Shown here: positions 1 through 10,148 of the stretch, piece after piece | Layout of the letters: each line of letters opens with the position of its first letter | How positions within the stretch are numbered: position 1 is the stretch's first letter | Assembly (NCBI GenBank): GCA_030068145.1 | Contig: JAPJBO010000856.1 | Coordinates: 1 to 64,000 of the forward strand | DNA length: 64,000 nt | Source of the DNA: Diplonema papillatum | Taxonomy: Eukaryota; Euglenozoa; Diplonemea; Diplonemida; Diplonemidae | Direction of reading: 5' to 3' | Program-made: the position numbers and the translations under genes | Notes under the pieces: generated by a model | Told to the model about the DNA's origin: nothing | Database searches by the model: none | The model's input: the letters and a program-made list of their open reading frames with translations, nothing else

Positions 1-3000
1 CACTATCGGCAGCCGCACGCCCGTTGACTTCGAAGTCTATGGCCAACTCCAAGAAAGTCACTGCGTGTTCCGATCCAACGTGCGCCCATCGAAGTCTGTT
101 TAGCCACCAGTGCATGGCGTTCCACAATTCGCCGCCGTGCTTCCACTGCTGCGTGATTGTTTCGGCCTCAATCTTTGGAATGCAGACCCGCCTTGGACTC
201 GTTGTTCTCCACCCCCACGGGTATTGGGTCAGTCGATGGTGGCGACTTGTCTCCTGCTCTCTCTCATCCCTTATCTGCCTTGCACGCAGTACAGCCAGGT
301 AGTATCGCTGTAGCCTGCTTACAAATTGGCAGGCTTCACCATGGTCGAGTGGTACTGGCTGCAGGGCGGGGTCCGTGCCGTGTCTGTGCATGGGTGCGAC
401 TCCGCACATGCTCAGGCAATTCGGCCATGTTGTCCTGTCCACGGTGCCCATGCCGTGCTCCTGCCGTATACCCCTCCAAGCCTCACACTCCCACCACAAG
501 TGCGCCACAGTTTCCCTTTCGTCCTGGTTGCAATATGGGCAAGTCTCGTTTTTCCCCGTTCTGCCTGTAGTTGCCACGGCCCCAGCTATTATTGATCGTA
601 ACATCCCCTGTTGGTATCCTGTCAATCCATTATCGAGAGCTTCGAGGAGATGTCGGGTTACGCTTCCATCCACCCCGTGCGCACATCCTCGCAAGTCTTC
701 CCTTCTGTTGCACATCTTTGCCAATTGTTGGCGTCGTAGCGCCTGGCGCAAGTCGTGCAGCATGATTGTCGTTTGCTTCTCGTTCGCATCGTCCGTGTTA
801 AAAACGACCTGCTCTCCGATCTCATTGGTATACCCGATGGTGTCAGGGGTTGTCCACGCCCACTCCGCCTGGCTTAGAGCATCCCACATCAACCTGTGCG
901 GAGAACCATCCGGTAACGTCTCTTTGTGCGCCCAAGCCACACCCGCCAGTGTCCTGATGTGCCGCCACTTCCGCATTTGTCGCACCCATGTCCGGATCCG
1001 TATGTAAGCCGGGGCAGTGTAAGGGTCCAGCCGGTGCCCGTGGTGAAGCACCTGCATCACCACTTCAACTGCACGTCTGCTGGGACCGGTCCATAGGGCT
1101 GTCATGACGGCCTGGCGCATGGTGTTCGACGTCCTGTTGTCTAACGGCATGACCGATATGCCGTAGTACATTTTTGCGCACGCGGTCATTGAAACCAGCG
1201 TCTCACGTGCCGTTGCCGGTACTGGTATTCTTTTTATTCGTTGCAAATTTAGTACTGCTCCTTCTCTGCGTTGTCGGATCCTGCTCGACAGCTGGCGTCC
1301 ATGCCCACGTGCGTGCACCATGACCCCAAGGCAATCGAAGCTGTCCGTCCGTTTGTAGAATCGCGGGGGGTCTTCCGAGACGAAAACATCAGTGTCTTCT
1401 TGCCAGCTCATGATTTCGACCGCTGGTTGGCGCAACGTCGTTCCAAACGAGTGGGATTTCGCTAGGCAAATCCATAAGCCGGTCATTTCTTCGAATTGTA
1501 CCGTCTTGTTCGCTATCGTCTGCAGGTGACTTGCTTCTCTGGCCGTGGCTGTTATGTCATCCACGTATGATCGTGGACGTCCTTCTTGCGCTACGTGCCT
1601 CATCCACACGCTGATCAACAGCCCAATCAGTATCACACTGATTGCGCAGCCCTGCATGATCCCGTTTGTTGGGATAAACCCACCTCCGACCGTCCCGTTT
1701 ACCTTGAAATGCCGTTGCATTTGTCGGTATGCGGCTTCTAATGCCCGAAGTACCTTTCGGTTGAATCCCAGCTTCTTTGCGAGTTGCAGGGTGACGTTGA
1801 TGGGCACCGAATCGAAGCACTTTTTAAAGTCGAACGCGATGCCATACAGCGGGCGCCCCATGAGGTGCGCCTCTTCGATCTCGGCTGCCAGATGCCAGAA
1901 AAGGTCTTCCGTGCTGTGCTTAGGCCGGCAGCCGTGGAGCCCCTCTGGAGCCAGTTCGTCCATCCAGCGTTGCGCGTCTTTAGCCCTGACAGCAGCCCAT
2001 ATCCTGTACAGCACCGGTGCCACTGAGATCGGTCGTTGGGACAAGGGATCTCCTGTGCTCTTCGGTTTCGGTATCAGCGAGACGAGAGCGTGCATCAGTT
2101 CTTCCGGCCATTCTCCGCTTTCCTCCACCTCATTTAGTACTCGTGCGAACCCTTCCAGAAGCGAGTTCGGCAGCTGTTGCAGCTCGTGGATCCTCCACCC
2201 GTGCATCCCAGCTGAGGCTGACTTCTTCATCTTCGCAAGCGCTGCTTTCACGTCACCCACCGTTATCGCCTCGCACTCCATTTCGGCCCTGTCTGGCAGG
2301 ACGGGGCTGTACATCCGCAGAAACCGCCCCCAGCACGGTTCCTCCCGCGTCGTGTATCGCTGAAAGATTCCACCCCACGCCTTCTCGCCCCTCAAGATCT
2401 CGTCAATTTCCGCCGCGTTCGCCGTCAGGGTTCCGTCGTCCCGTCGCAGGAACGTCAACGGCGAGGCATATTTATCGGCGATGAAATTGAACACTAAGCC
2501 CCTTCCATGCGCCCATGCTTCCTGCATCTTATGCGTCCACTGCGCCTTTCTGTGCCGTCTGAGCGCGGAGAATGCTGCCCTCTGGGATCCCTCCAGGCTC
2601 GTCAAGGCGCTTTGAAGCGCTTGTAACTCGGAGAGATCGCCTGACATCACGATGTTGGCGACTGCCTCCGGGATGTGGCCTCTTCCTACCCTCTTCCGTG
2701 CGGCTTCTCTCGCTTTTTCCTCTCGTCTTGTAAGCGGATACGGTATGTCAGATCTCAGTCGCTCCCGGGCTGCTTGTACCAATGTCCGCAGGTGCCCCAA
2801 CAGCTCGTCTCGTGCTCGAGTTTGCTTCGTGGAGGCACCCCTTGTTGACGAGTGCTGGAATTTGGTGGCTAGTCGCGAGTCGCTGACCACTTGGTTCCCG
2901 CGTCCCTTGTACGCCCTGGACGGCAATGCGAGCTCGCGCCTGTGCAACATGAGCAGATAGCTTTCTGCGTGTTGCGATAGCTGTTTCAGACTCATAGCTC

Positions 3001-4534
3001 CCGTCATGGCCTCTTTTGCCTCGTTGGCGAACACTTCTAAAAGACTCTTCTCACTCAGGTTGAGCAACGGATATGCCCGAGGAAATGCTGTCGGGAGTAT
3101 TGCGCGCCTGTGGCGCTCTCGGAACACTTGCTGGCGCATCGTCACGTACATTGGTGCATGCGTGTGGAACTCGCTGTTTTTCCTTTCCACTGTGCAGACC
3201 TTGCTGATGGCTGGTGCCGCACAGGCATTGGCGAGGCACAAGTCTATCCTGCTCCCTCCTGTCGCATTCGGCGCCCAGCACGTGCACGGTGGTTCTTCGC
3301 CTTGGCCTACCGCGTAAGCGGCTGCCGCATCTGCCCATCTTCCCGACCGGCATGCTGCGGCTAGTACTGAACTGGTCTCTGTCGAACAATTGAAGTCACC
3401 CACTACAAGGGTCGGCACTTGCCCCAGGCCTGCCGCTATACCCAACACCTCTGTTATCAACTGCTCCCTTTCCCCCTGCACCTGCACGCTGTTCCCGCTC
3501 TGCCCGTACAACGAGAATATGTGTAATGCTGTTCTGCCGTCCCCCAGGGCTACGACAACATGCACAACGCGCGTCGATGCCACCACTCTCTTCTCTGAGT
3601 CTTCAACCGCTGCCACTAGTTGCGCTGTGAGGTGCTGACGGGTTAGCACTGCCACTCCACCAGGTCTTCTTTGGCTTCTCCCGTCTCCACCTTCCACCAT
3701 CGTTACGTCGTCGCCCCAGTGCACGTTCCATCCGTACGCCGCGAGAAATGAACCCATGTACGCCTTTTCTGCCTTGGTTACCCGGGTCTCTTGCAGTACG
3801 ACTATATCTGCTTTGAGCAGGGCCACCACCAACAGCTTCTCCGTGTCCAAGGATGTCACGTTTATGGTGACGATCACTATATCGTCGTCGTGCGGGCTCC
3901 ATGATCGATCCTGCTTCGCCTCGGCGATGCTGGGTAACCTTGGTTCGGGCGCGCGGGGGCGCGTGTTCCGTTGCCGGGTCCGCGCAGCGGCGGGCACGCC
4001 GGTTGGTAGGTGGTGGGTCGGTGCGTCTGTGCCAGCAACCGGGCCAGCATTAATCAGAGCGAGCCGCGCCAAGGGTACCGTGTCGCCTGTCGTCGCCTCC
4101 AGCAGGCGCTGGCTCGGCAGCGGTAGAATCACGGTGTCGTAGTGTTCCGGCCGGTACGTAAGAACAATGGTCGCGGTCGGCGACGGTTGTCTGCATCCAC
4201 GTAGGGCCTCCCGGCTCGTCGCGTTCAGCACCCAGATGTCGCAGCGCAGCACTCGCGACGCTGCCCGTAGTGTCAGCTCATCGCCGTACGTGGCGTTCCT
4301 CCGCATGGCCGCCAGGTAAGCCTGCCACTTGGCCAACTCTTCCGCCACCGTGAGCCCTCGACTGTCCGGCCCCGGTTCCATCACCATGTACGGACGGTAG
4401 TCAGCCGGGCGCGCCCCCATCTCATCAACTACCATTTGTCGCAGTCGCTCTGCATCCACTGTCCCGTGCCGTTGTGCGATGGCTGAGAACTGGCAGTTCC
4501 CGTCTCCCGGCACCGGGCATGCGCGGCCAAGCAT
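1..4534 (-). CDS. LINE ORF2: OTU protease - AP endonuclease - reverse transcriptase (partial)
   Basis: I read this frame by hand. It is open from just after the ORF1 stop (4,670) to base 1, about 1,550 codons. The first in-frame ATG is at 4,534, nine codons before an OTU-type signature: GDGNCQFSAIAQ (Cys codon 4,495-4,493), with the matching histidine motif PEHYDTV (His codon 4,144-4,142), the usual spacing for an OTU cysteine protease. An AP-endonuclease domain follows, with LQETR (about 3,796-3,782), GDFNC (3,400-3,386) and SRIDL (about 3,253-3,239). The reverse transcriptase has FDFKKCFD (about 1,834-1,811), GIMQGCAIS (about 1,665-1,639) and SYVDD (1,570-1,556). A C-terminal CPYC...H....C finger lies at about 541-483, and the frame leaves the window after TFLELAIDFE. 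The role is reverse transcription primed at a nicked target. The OTU part would cleave ubiquitin-like conjugates or the polyprotein (inference). An RNase H domain may lie beyond the edge. Confidence 0.9.
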   Translation of the reverse strand, partial: MLGRACPVPGDGNCQFSAIAQRHGTVDAERLRQMVVDEMGARPADYRPYMVMEPGPDSRGLTVAEELAKWQAYLAAMRRNATYGDELTLRAASRVLRCDIWVLNATSREALRGCRQPSPTATIVLTYRPEHYDTVILPLPSQRLLEATTGDTVPLARLALINAGPVAGTDAPTHHLPTGVPAAARTRQRNTRPRAPEPRLPSIAEAKQDRSWSPHDDDIVIVTINVTSLDTEKLLVVALLKADIVVLQETRVTKAEKAYMGSFLAAYGWNVHWGDDVTMVEGGDGRSQRRPGGVAVLTRQHLTAQLVAAVEDSEKRVVASTRVVHVVVALGDGRTALHIFSLYGQSGNSVQVQGEREQLITEVLGIAAGLGQVPTLVVGDFNCSTETSSVLAAACRSGRWADAAAAYAVGQGEEPPCTCWAPNATGGSRIDLCLANACAAPAISKVCTVERKNSEFHTHAPMYVTMRQQVFRERHRRAILPTAFPRAYPLLNLSEKSLLEVFANEAKEAMTGAMSLKQLSQHAESYLLMLHRRELALPSRAYKGRGNQVVSDSRLATKFQHSSTRGASTKQTRARDELLGHLRTLVQAARERLRSDIPYPLTRREEKAREAARKRVGRGHIPEAVANIVMSGDLSELQALQSALTSLEGSQRAAFSALRRHRKAQWTHKMQEAWAHGRGLVFNFIADKYASPLTFLRRDDGTLTANAAEIDEILRGEKAWGGIFQRYTTREEPCWGRFLRMYSPVLPDRAEMECEAITVGDVKAALAKMKKSASAGMHGWRIHELQQLPNSLLEGFARVLNEVEESGEWPEELMHALVSLIPKPKSTGDPLSQRPISVAPVLYRIWAAVRAKDAQRWMDELAPEGLHGCRPKHSTEDLFWHLAAEIEEAHLMGRPLYGIAFDFKKCFDSVPINVTLQLAKKLGFNRKVLRALEAAYRQMQRHFKVNGTVGGGFIPTNGIMQGCAISVILIGLLISVWMRHVAQEGRPRSYVDDITATAREASHLQTIANKTVQFEEMTGLWICLAKSHSFGTTLRQPAVEIMSWQEDTDVFVSEDPPRFYKRTDSFDCLGVMVHARGHGRQLSSRIRQRREGAVLNLQRIKRIPVPATARETLVSMTACAKMYYGISVMPLDNRTSNTMRQAVMTALWTGPSRRAVEVVMQVLHHGHRLDPYTAPAYIRIRTWVRQMRKWRHIRTLAGVAWAHKETLPDGSPHRLMWDALSQAEWAWTTPDTIGYTNEIGEQVVFNTDDANEKQTTIMLHDLRQALRRQQLAKMCNRREDLRGCAHGVDGSVTRHLLEALDNGLTGYQQGMLRSIIAGAVATTGRTGKNETCPYCNQDERETVAHLWWECEAWRGIRQEHGMGTVDRTTWPNCLSMCGVAPMHRHGTDPALQPVPLDHGEACQFVSRLQRYYLAVLRARQIRDEREQETSRHHRLTQYPWGWRTTSPRRVCIPKIEAETITQQWKHGGELWNAMHWWLNRLRWAHVGSEHAVTFLELAIDFEVNGRAAADS

Positions 4535-4669
4535 CTCGCGGGTCGCAGCTCGTACCCACCGCTCGTCGGCGAGGATAGTTACAGGTCCCCCCCCAACGAG
4601 CTTCCTTCCCGTCGTGTCGTAGCCGGCATGTCCGTGTTCCTCCCCCGCCCCGCCAAGGGGGCTCTGCCT

Positions 4670-6481
4670 TCATTTACGGGCCGGCGCCGTGCTCCCGAAG
4701 CCCATCTGCTTCAGGGTCCTCGTCGCCTTTGACGGTGGCTGCTTCGGGGGCTCCGGTGACCGCGACTTGGACTTGGTCAGCGACCTCGGCCGCTTCTTGA
4801 CCTTGTCCGGCTCCGCCAGCGACTGCCGCTTCGGCGAGGGTGACGTCGTCTTCTGGGGGTCGCCTGTCCGTGCCTGGAGCTGCGCACGCAAGGCCTGCAC
4901 CAGCGTCCCCAGCTCCTCCATCTTCCGACACATGTCAGCGTTCTGGGCGCGCAGCTCGGACACCTCCCTCTCGAGCTTTGCCCTCACCTCGTCGGGTCGC
5001 TGCGCGTCCTGTTCGGCTGGCTGCGGCTGGTGCTTTCCTGCTTTCCCCCCTTTCTTTCCTTTCTTGCCCCCCTTTCCGGCGTTCGGCGGTGGTGCGTCCG
5101 AGGTTTGCGGGATGTCGGCGCCGGGGTTCCCCGGGGGCCCGCTCTGCTGTCCTGTTTCTGCTGGCGCCGCTTGGGTCGTCTGCGGTCTGCCGTCACTCCA
5201 GGCCTTCAAGCCCTGCTTCCTTCCGTACAGGCCGATGAAAGCGGCCTTGGCGTAGGTCATTCCCTGACGCTCTGTTCCGTCTTCGGCCGGGTCTGTCCGG
5301 GTCTCTTCCGTCCCCTTTGTCTGCACCCATCTCGGTTGCGCCTCGTCCTTCTCCCTGACCGTCGACACGGTGACCAGTTCCCCAGTCGTCTCGACCTGGA
5401 AAATCCAGGCCGGTGGCTCCGGGCCGCGGACGACGGCGAGGCGCTTGCTGCGCTTCGGGATCACGCGGATCACCTCGACGCCCGTCCATCCGGCCGCGTG
5501 GAGAAACGCTGCCACCTGCACCGGCGAGATCGTCCGCGGAAACCCGGCTACGTCCCAGATCTGGCCCGGCTGTCCCGGCTGCTCCTCCTCCTGCGCAGCC
5601 GCCGTCCCCAGCAACGCTCTCATAGCCGCCTCGGCCTGTTCCCCCTCCCCTTTTAGTACGCCCATGCCGCGCACACTGACGATGAGGCTCGTCTTCGCGC
5701 GCGCAGCGGCTTTCCTCGCTTCGTCCAGGGTAAGGTCGTCCCTCAGCCATAGCGCGCCTCTTCCGTCCCCTTTCAGCGTTGTGAAGACGCCCCCTTTCCC
5801 CGAAGCCGCCAAGGCGCCCTCCTTGCTGCGTCCAGCGACTCGCAGTAGTGCGCGGATCTGGGCCGTGGGGCCGGGGGTGCCGCGCGTCTCGATCCCCGTA
5901 AGCGACTTGATGTCCTCCCGGGGTACGCCCTCCCCCACGAAATGGCCCGTAAGCCAGGCCCTGGCGTCCGCCCCACAGCCCGTCCACCCTTCCACCGTCG
6001 CGTACCGGCGCGCGACTACCACGGACACCCTGTGTTCGTCCGCGGGCGGCAGGGGTGCGCTTGTCCTTCGGAGCAGCGTCCCAACCAGCTCGTCGCCAAG
6101 CTGCAGCAGGACGGCCGGGCGGACTTCAGTTCGCGGACCTCTGCGCGTCACCACCGTCGTCTCCACCCCCTCGCCTTCCCGCCTTTTGGCCCCGAGGACG
6201 ACCACGGCCAGTCGTCCCTTCCGGCTCTTCTTCGCCAACTCAGTGGCGTCCGCCCATGTGACCAGGGCTACGCCCTGTGTCGTCTCCGGCTTCCTGATGT
6301 CGTTGGCCGTTACGACCGCTACGGGCCAGTCCTCTGGCCTGAGCTGTGCCAGCTGGCCTCGCCGTTTTCCCGCCAGCACCCAGCCAGTGCCAGGTGCTTT
6401 CGCGTCGTTGGCCTGCGTCGGCCGCGGCGGCCCAGCAGAGTCGCCGCGTTGCCCGGGGCCACCACGTGGAGGTGCAGGCAT
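4670..6481 (-). CDS. LINE ORF1, RNA-binding-type protein
   Basis: 603 residues, ATG at 6,481, TGA at 4,672-4,670. I see no recognisable catalytic motif. The central part (about residues 235-390) is mixed alpha/beta with repeated hydrophobic strands and could hold RRM-like folds. The tail is built for nucleic acid binding: a Lys/Gly-rich stretch near 475-495, a heptad segment near residues 505-545 (REVSELRAQNADMCRKMEEL), then a Ser/Lys/Arg-rich end. This is the layout expected of a LINE ORF1 chaperone that coats the element RNA. It sits immediately 5' of ORF2 in the same reading frame, separated by one TGA. The TGA overlaps an ATG in another frame, but that frame closes after 82 codons. The role is inferred from position and composition, not from homology. 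Confidence 0.8.
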   Translation of the reverse strand: MPAPPRGGPGQRGDSAGPPRPTQANDAKAPGTGWVLAGKRRGQLAQLRPEDWPVAVVTANDIRKPETTQGVALVTWADATELAKKSRKGRLAVVVLGAKRREGEGVETTVVTRRGPRTEVRPAVLLQLGDELVGTLLRRTSAPLPPADEHRVSVVVARRYATVEGWTGCGADARAWLTGHFVGEGVPREDIKSLTGIETRGTPGPTAQIRALLRVAGRSKEGALAASGKGGVFTTLKGDGRGALWLRDDLTLDEARKAAARAKTSLIVSVRGMGVLKGEGEQAEAAMRALLGTAAAQEEEQPGQPGQIWDVAGFPRTISPVQVAAFLHAAGWTGVEVIRVIPKRSKRLAVVRGPEPPAWIFQVETTGELVTVSTVREKDEAQPRWVQTKGTEETRTDPAEDGTERQGMTYAKAAFIGLYGRKQGLKAWSDGRPQTTQAAPAETGQQSGPPGNPGADIPQTSDAPPPNAGKGGKKGKKGGKAGKHQPQPAEQDAQRPDEVRAKLEREVSELRAQNADMCRKMEELGTLVQALRAQLQARTGDPQKTTSPSPKRQSLAEPDKVKKRPRSLTKSKSRSPEPPKQPPSKATRTLKQMGFGSTAPARK

Positions 6482-6521
6482 GATGTTTTGTATATTTTAA
6501 TAATTTGATCTTCTTCCAGCC

Positions 6522-6885
<364 letters not shown>

Positions 6886-7414
6886 GCGGACCCGTTTTAA
6901 CGTGGTGCCTCCCTTCACGAAAGTACGACCACGCTCATTTATGGCTAGGTAACGGCCGATGCACCCCCGGGCTGGGAGTGGGGGTCTCTGTTCGCTCTTC
7001 TGTTTGCATGGTGCTTCGGGCAGCAGCTGGCTAATGCTTCGTTTGCTACTACGCGATCGCCGCAGCGTCCTAGTCTGTGAGCTGTGCAAAAGTGCATCCG
7101 CGGCCTTAGACCATCCGATCCGTGATGATGCTGCTTGAGGCGACAGCAGGTCTCCGCCGGCAGGCGCTTTTTGACGCATCGCGGCTTTCTGTGATGCGAG
7201 CAAACCACTCCGGGGCGGGAGGTATTCACCGCACCTTCTGTCGAACGGGGGGGCTCCTCCGGGCTTGAGCTTCTTCCTGCCGCTTCAGCCTTCGCCTTCC
7301 AGTCCGGCTTTCCCTGCGTCCACCCTGCCGGATAGGCCTCCTCTGGCAAAAAGGTTGCGGCCCATTCCAGGTGCGGAGGGAACGGGCTGTTTTCTTGTTG
7401 GTCTGGCCGATTTT

Positions 7415-7417
<3 letters not shown>

Positions 7418-7445
<28 letters not shown>
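7418..7445. repeat. Short (TG)n tract
   Basis: Fourteen TG units. It lies about 250 bp downstream, in minus-strand sense, of the RNase H remnant, where a LINE 3' tail could be expected. The rest of 6,885-7,640 shows no convincing gene on either strand. Confidence 0.9.
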
Positions 7446-7689
7446 TCGCGTATCTTCATGATCACTTCGTCGGTCGCTGTCGACAACTGCGCACGCCTCG
7501 AAACACCCCGCACAACCGTTCCTCCCACAGATGTCAAAACGGTCGCGGAGTATTCATGGCCGCAGAACCACGGCTGTGCAACCACCTTCCTATACGCCTT
7601 CCCCATTTCGATGAGGCTGAGCGCTTTTCCTAGACCGGACCGGCGGAAGTTTGCCAGCATGGTCTCTTGTTGCTGCCGGGTGGGCCTTT

Positions 7690-7905
7690 GGCGTTGCACC
7701 AGGTCCATGGCGGCGTTGCTCAGCGCGTCCGCGTCTGTGTTCAGCTCCCGCGCAACGTGCTCAATGTGCAGTGTCAGCCGTCTCTGCAGGGACGACACCT
7801 TCAAGGCCGCGCGCGTCAGATACGGCTTCACTTCCATGCGTCGTGCGAGGTGCCCGACAACTAGCGCCGAGTCGCCTCGCACCGTGCATTCCTCTCCTTC
7901 CGCTT
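7690..7905 (-). pseudogene. RNase H domain remnant of a retrotransposon
   Basis: The minus strand encodes the C-terminal half of an RNase HI-like domain. It reads RGDSALVVGHLARRM, which carries the third catalytic Asp in GDS, then about 30 residues of helix, then HVARELNTDADALSNAAMD, which carries the final Asp in the AD motif. The first half of the domain, with the first Asp and the Glu, is absent. The match stops where the degenerate GAACTT array begins (about 7,930). This is typical of the 3' end of a 5'-truncated LINE copy. It may belong to the same family as the LINE to its left, whose own RNase H would lie outside the window, but that is inference. The frame continues to about 7,450 without a recognisable domain. 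Confidence 0.65.
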
Positions 7906-7929
7906 CGCCTGCATCCCCCAGCAGGTAAC

Positions 7930-8360
7930 TTAGCTTCACCAGAACTTTGCTTTGCTTCGCCGAACTTAGCTTCACCAGAACTTAGCTTCACCCGAACTTT
8001 GCTTTGCTTCGTCCGAACTGTGCTTTCACCAGAACTTTGCTTCACCAGAACTTCCCCGGAACTTAGCTTCACCCGAACTTTGTTTCGCCCGAACTTTGCT
8101 TCACCGGAACTTAGCCTCACCCGAACTTTGCCTTGCTTCGCCGAACTTAGCTCCACCAGAACTTAGGTTCGCCCGAACTTTGCTTTGCTTCGCCGGAACT
8201 TTGCTTTCACCAGAACTTAGCCTCCCCAGAACTTAGCTTCACCCGAACTTTGCTTTGCTTCGCCGAACTTAGTGCATCGCCTGAACTTCGCTTTGCCCGA
8301 ACTTTGCTTTCGCCCGAACTTAGCTTCGCCCGAACTTTACTGTTTCCCGAACTTTAACTG
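7930..8360. repeat. Degenerate short tandem repeat (GAACTTNGCTTCACC-like)
   Basis: About 25-30 imperfect units of 14-20 bp built on GAACTTAGCTTCACC / GAACTTTGCTTCGCC. Unit length and sequence vary. It looks old and is probably non-coding, although fragments are open in several frames. Confidence 0.85.
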
Positions 8361-8432
8361 CTGCCTCTAGTCTCGCTGCGCGCCGGTCTTTACCGGCGCA
8401 AATGTACTTACTACTACTAAAGTCTCATCATC

Positions 8433-8587
8433 CCGACGCGCTATGGTGGTAAAACCCTAAACGGGCCAGGGCCCGCTGGGCTTGGGGGTTTTCGCTTTGG
8501 GGTCGGATCACCAAATCTTCTGGTGAATACCTATCCCGACCGTGTTCGATGCGGATTGTCCTCGGAATGAACTTGAAGGGCGGACAA
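8433..8587 (+). repeat. Direct repeat D1, copy 1
   Basis: About 155 bp repeated nearly identically at 9,007-9,167, including the run TGGTGGTAAAACCCTAAACG and the downstream CTATCCCGACCGTGTTCGA. No coding function is seen. The unit ends at GGGCGGACAAG in both copies. Confidence 0.9.
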
Positions 8588-8595
8588 GTAGTAGT

Positions 8596-8826
8596 AGTAT
8601 GTGTCGTCTGCCGAAGCAGCCGGGGACAGCAGGCGCAGGGGGCAGTTCTTACTTTACTTTTCTCTTCTTCATGGAGACCCGCCCCCAGCAATCCCGACTG
8701 TCAAATCACTGTCGAGAACGGTTGCGCCTATTGTGATGAGGTGGTTGACCAGGCCCCCACGAAGCCTTATACACAACACGGCTACAACACGAGGATGCAG
8801 CCCTGCTTAGGTGTGCACTCAGCCAC
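8596..8826 (+). repeat. Dispersed repeat D3, copy 1
   Basis: About 230 bp that recurs at 60,921-61,154 with roughly 90% identity by eye. It runs from AGTATGTGTCGTCTGCCG to GGTGTGCACTCAGCCA. The two copies share no flanks, so this is an interspersed element of unknown type. No open frame is conserved between them. Confidence 0.85.
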
Positions 8827-9006
8827 CAGGCCATTGGCTGCTAAGCACCCCCCGACCGGTCGATTTGCCACTTTTGTGGACCTCTATTCGCCGGGCGGTG
8901 CTGGCAGCACTTGTTCCGCGTCGCATCAAGTACATGATGCTGGCGGTTGGGGGATCGGCGACCGCGACTCAATTAAGGTGCGGTCACGTGAAGCCGCCAT
9001 GTCAAC

Positions 9007-9167
9007 CCGACGCGATATGGTGGTAAAACCCTAAACGGGCCAGGGCCCGCTGGGCTTGGGGTTTTTCGCTTTGGGATCGTATCACCAAATTTTCGGGTTG
9101 GTGAATACCTATCCCGACCGTGTTCGACGCGGATTGATCCTCGGAATGAACTTGAAGGGCGGACAAG
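9007..9167 (+). repeat. Direct repeat D1, copy 2
   Basis: Second copy of the 8,433-8,587 unit, with a small insertion near its middle. It starts at CCGACGCGATATGG and ends at GGGCGGACAAG. Confidence 0.9.
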
Positions 9168-10148
9168 AAGAAAAGAAAATGCGTAGGGTTGGTTCATTCT
9201 AAAAAGGAAAAAAAGCGAAAAGCAAGGAACGCGCTGCCCGCTCACCGGCCCGGGATGGGAGGGGGTTGGGATGGGGGTCCGGTGACTGGGTTAAAGAAGA
9301 CGGGCGCGCGTGTCGCTTTCAAAGGGAAGGTAACAACGTTATCTTTGCGAAGGGGGACGTGCGCGTTCTGGCTGGCGGCACTTCTGCCCGACGAAGAAAG
9401 CTTTCGTCGCCGACCCTGTTTCCTGAGAGCTCCGCGAGGAAAACAGTGGAAGAGGAAGGAAGAACAATAAGGGCCCCAGCCGGTGCAACGTCTGCAGATC
9501 CCGTGTGGAAGGAAACTCTCTCTGCACACGCGGGTTCGTAAACCCGGAGAGAGTATGCGACTGCGAGGCTGCAGATGCTGTAGCAGAAGACACGGACCAA
9601 CGCCCGGCAGCTGATTGTGTGCTGATGCAGTGCGGCATCTACACGAGAAGTGGTGTCAGACGCCGATGTAAATTTGGCCGCCTCCCCTCTTGAGACCGCG
9701 GGGCGGCTGTCGGAGGACGCTCGCTCCCGAAGAGCGGTATTGGTCCACCCACATGCGAAGCTGGAGTCGGTGCTGCACCACGCTCCACACACCGTCCACT
9801 CAGGTGCTGTACATGTGGCGCAAGCGCCAAAGTCTCAAGGTTGCGCACCACGCCGGACAGCGGTTGTGACGCTGTTTTCCCGGTCCTCGGAACCGAAGCA
9901 GTTCATTGGTTGAGGGAGGGAGGAGCGCGATCGATCGACTCTTCCTTTGCTTACCTGAATCGCCTCGACGTGGAGGTGGCGCGGGACGTAAACCCCGCTT
10001 TCCAACGCAACGCTTTTGCACAGAGTGCGCGGCCAAGACTCAGCAACCTTCCTGGCACTGGGCACAAACAATCGGATAGGAACTGAGGAAGAAACGAGAC
10101 ATCACGTTTGCCGAACAGGCGCGGCTGCTTTCATCTGCAGCTCGAACT
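9168..10148. other. No gene recognised
   Basis: I see no domain, tRNA-like fold or clear repeat here. Short frames exist on both strands but have neither recognisable motifs nor the G/C-ending codon bias of the host genes in this window. Confidence 0.6.

Larger units (their letters stand above)
1..6481 (-). mobile_element. LINE (non-LTR retrotransposon), 3' end outside window
   Basis: Two consecutive minus-strand reading frames form a non-LTR retrotransposon: ORF1 (4,670-6,481) and ORF2 (from about 4,534 down past base 1). ORF2 has an AP endonuclease and a LINE-type reverse transcriptase, and no integrase or LTR is seen. ORF2 is open to the left edge, so at least the 3' end of the element is missing here. 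The 5' end probably lies just right of ORF1, against the (TG)n tract that starts at 6,524, since only about 40 bases separate them. No disabling stop or frameshift was found inside ORF1 or the visible part of ORF2, which suggests a young copy. Confidence 0.92.

Noticed and set aside
4425..4673. Small ORF beginning at the ATGA overlap with ORF1
   Set aside because: It closes after 82 codons and has no motif; the OTU, endonuclease and RT lie in the other frame, which stays open.
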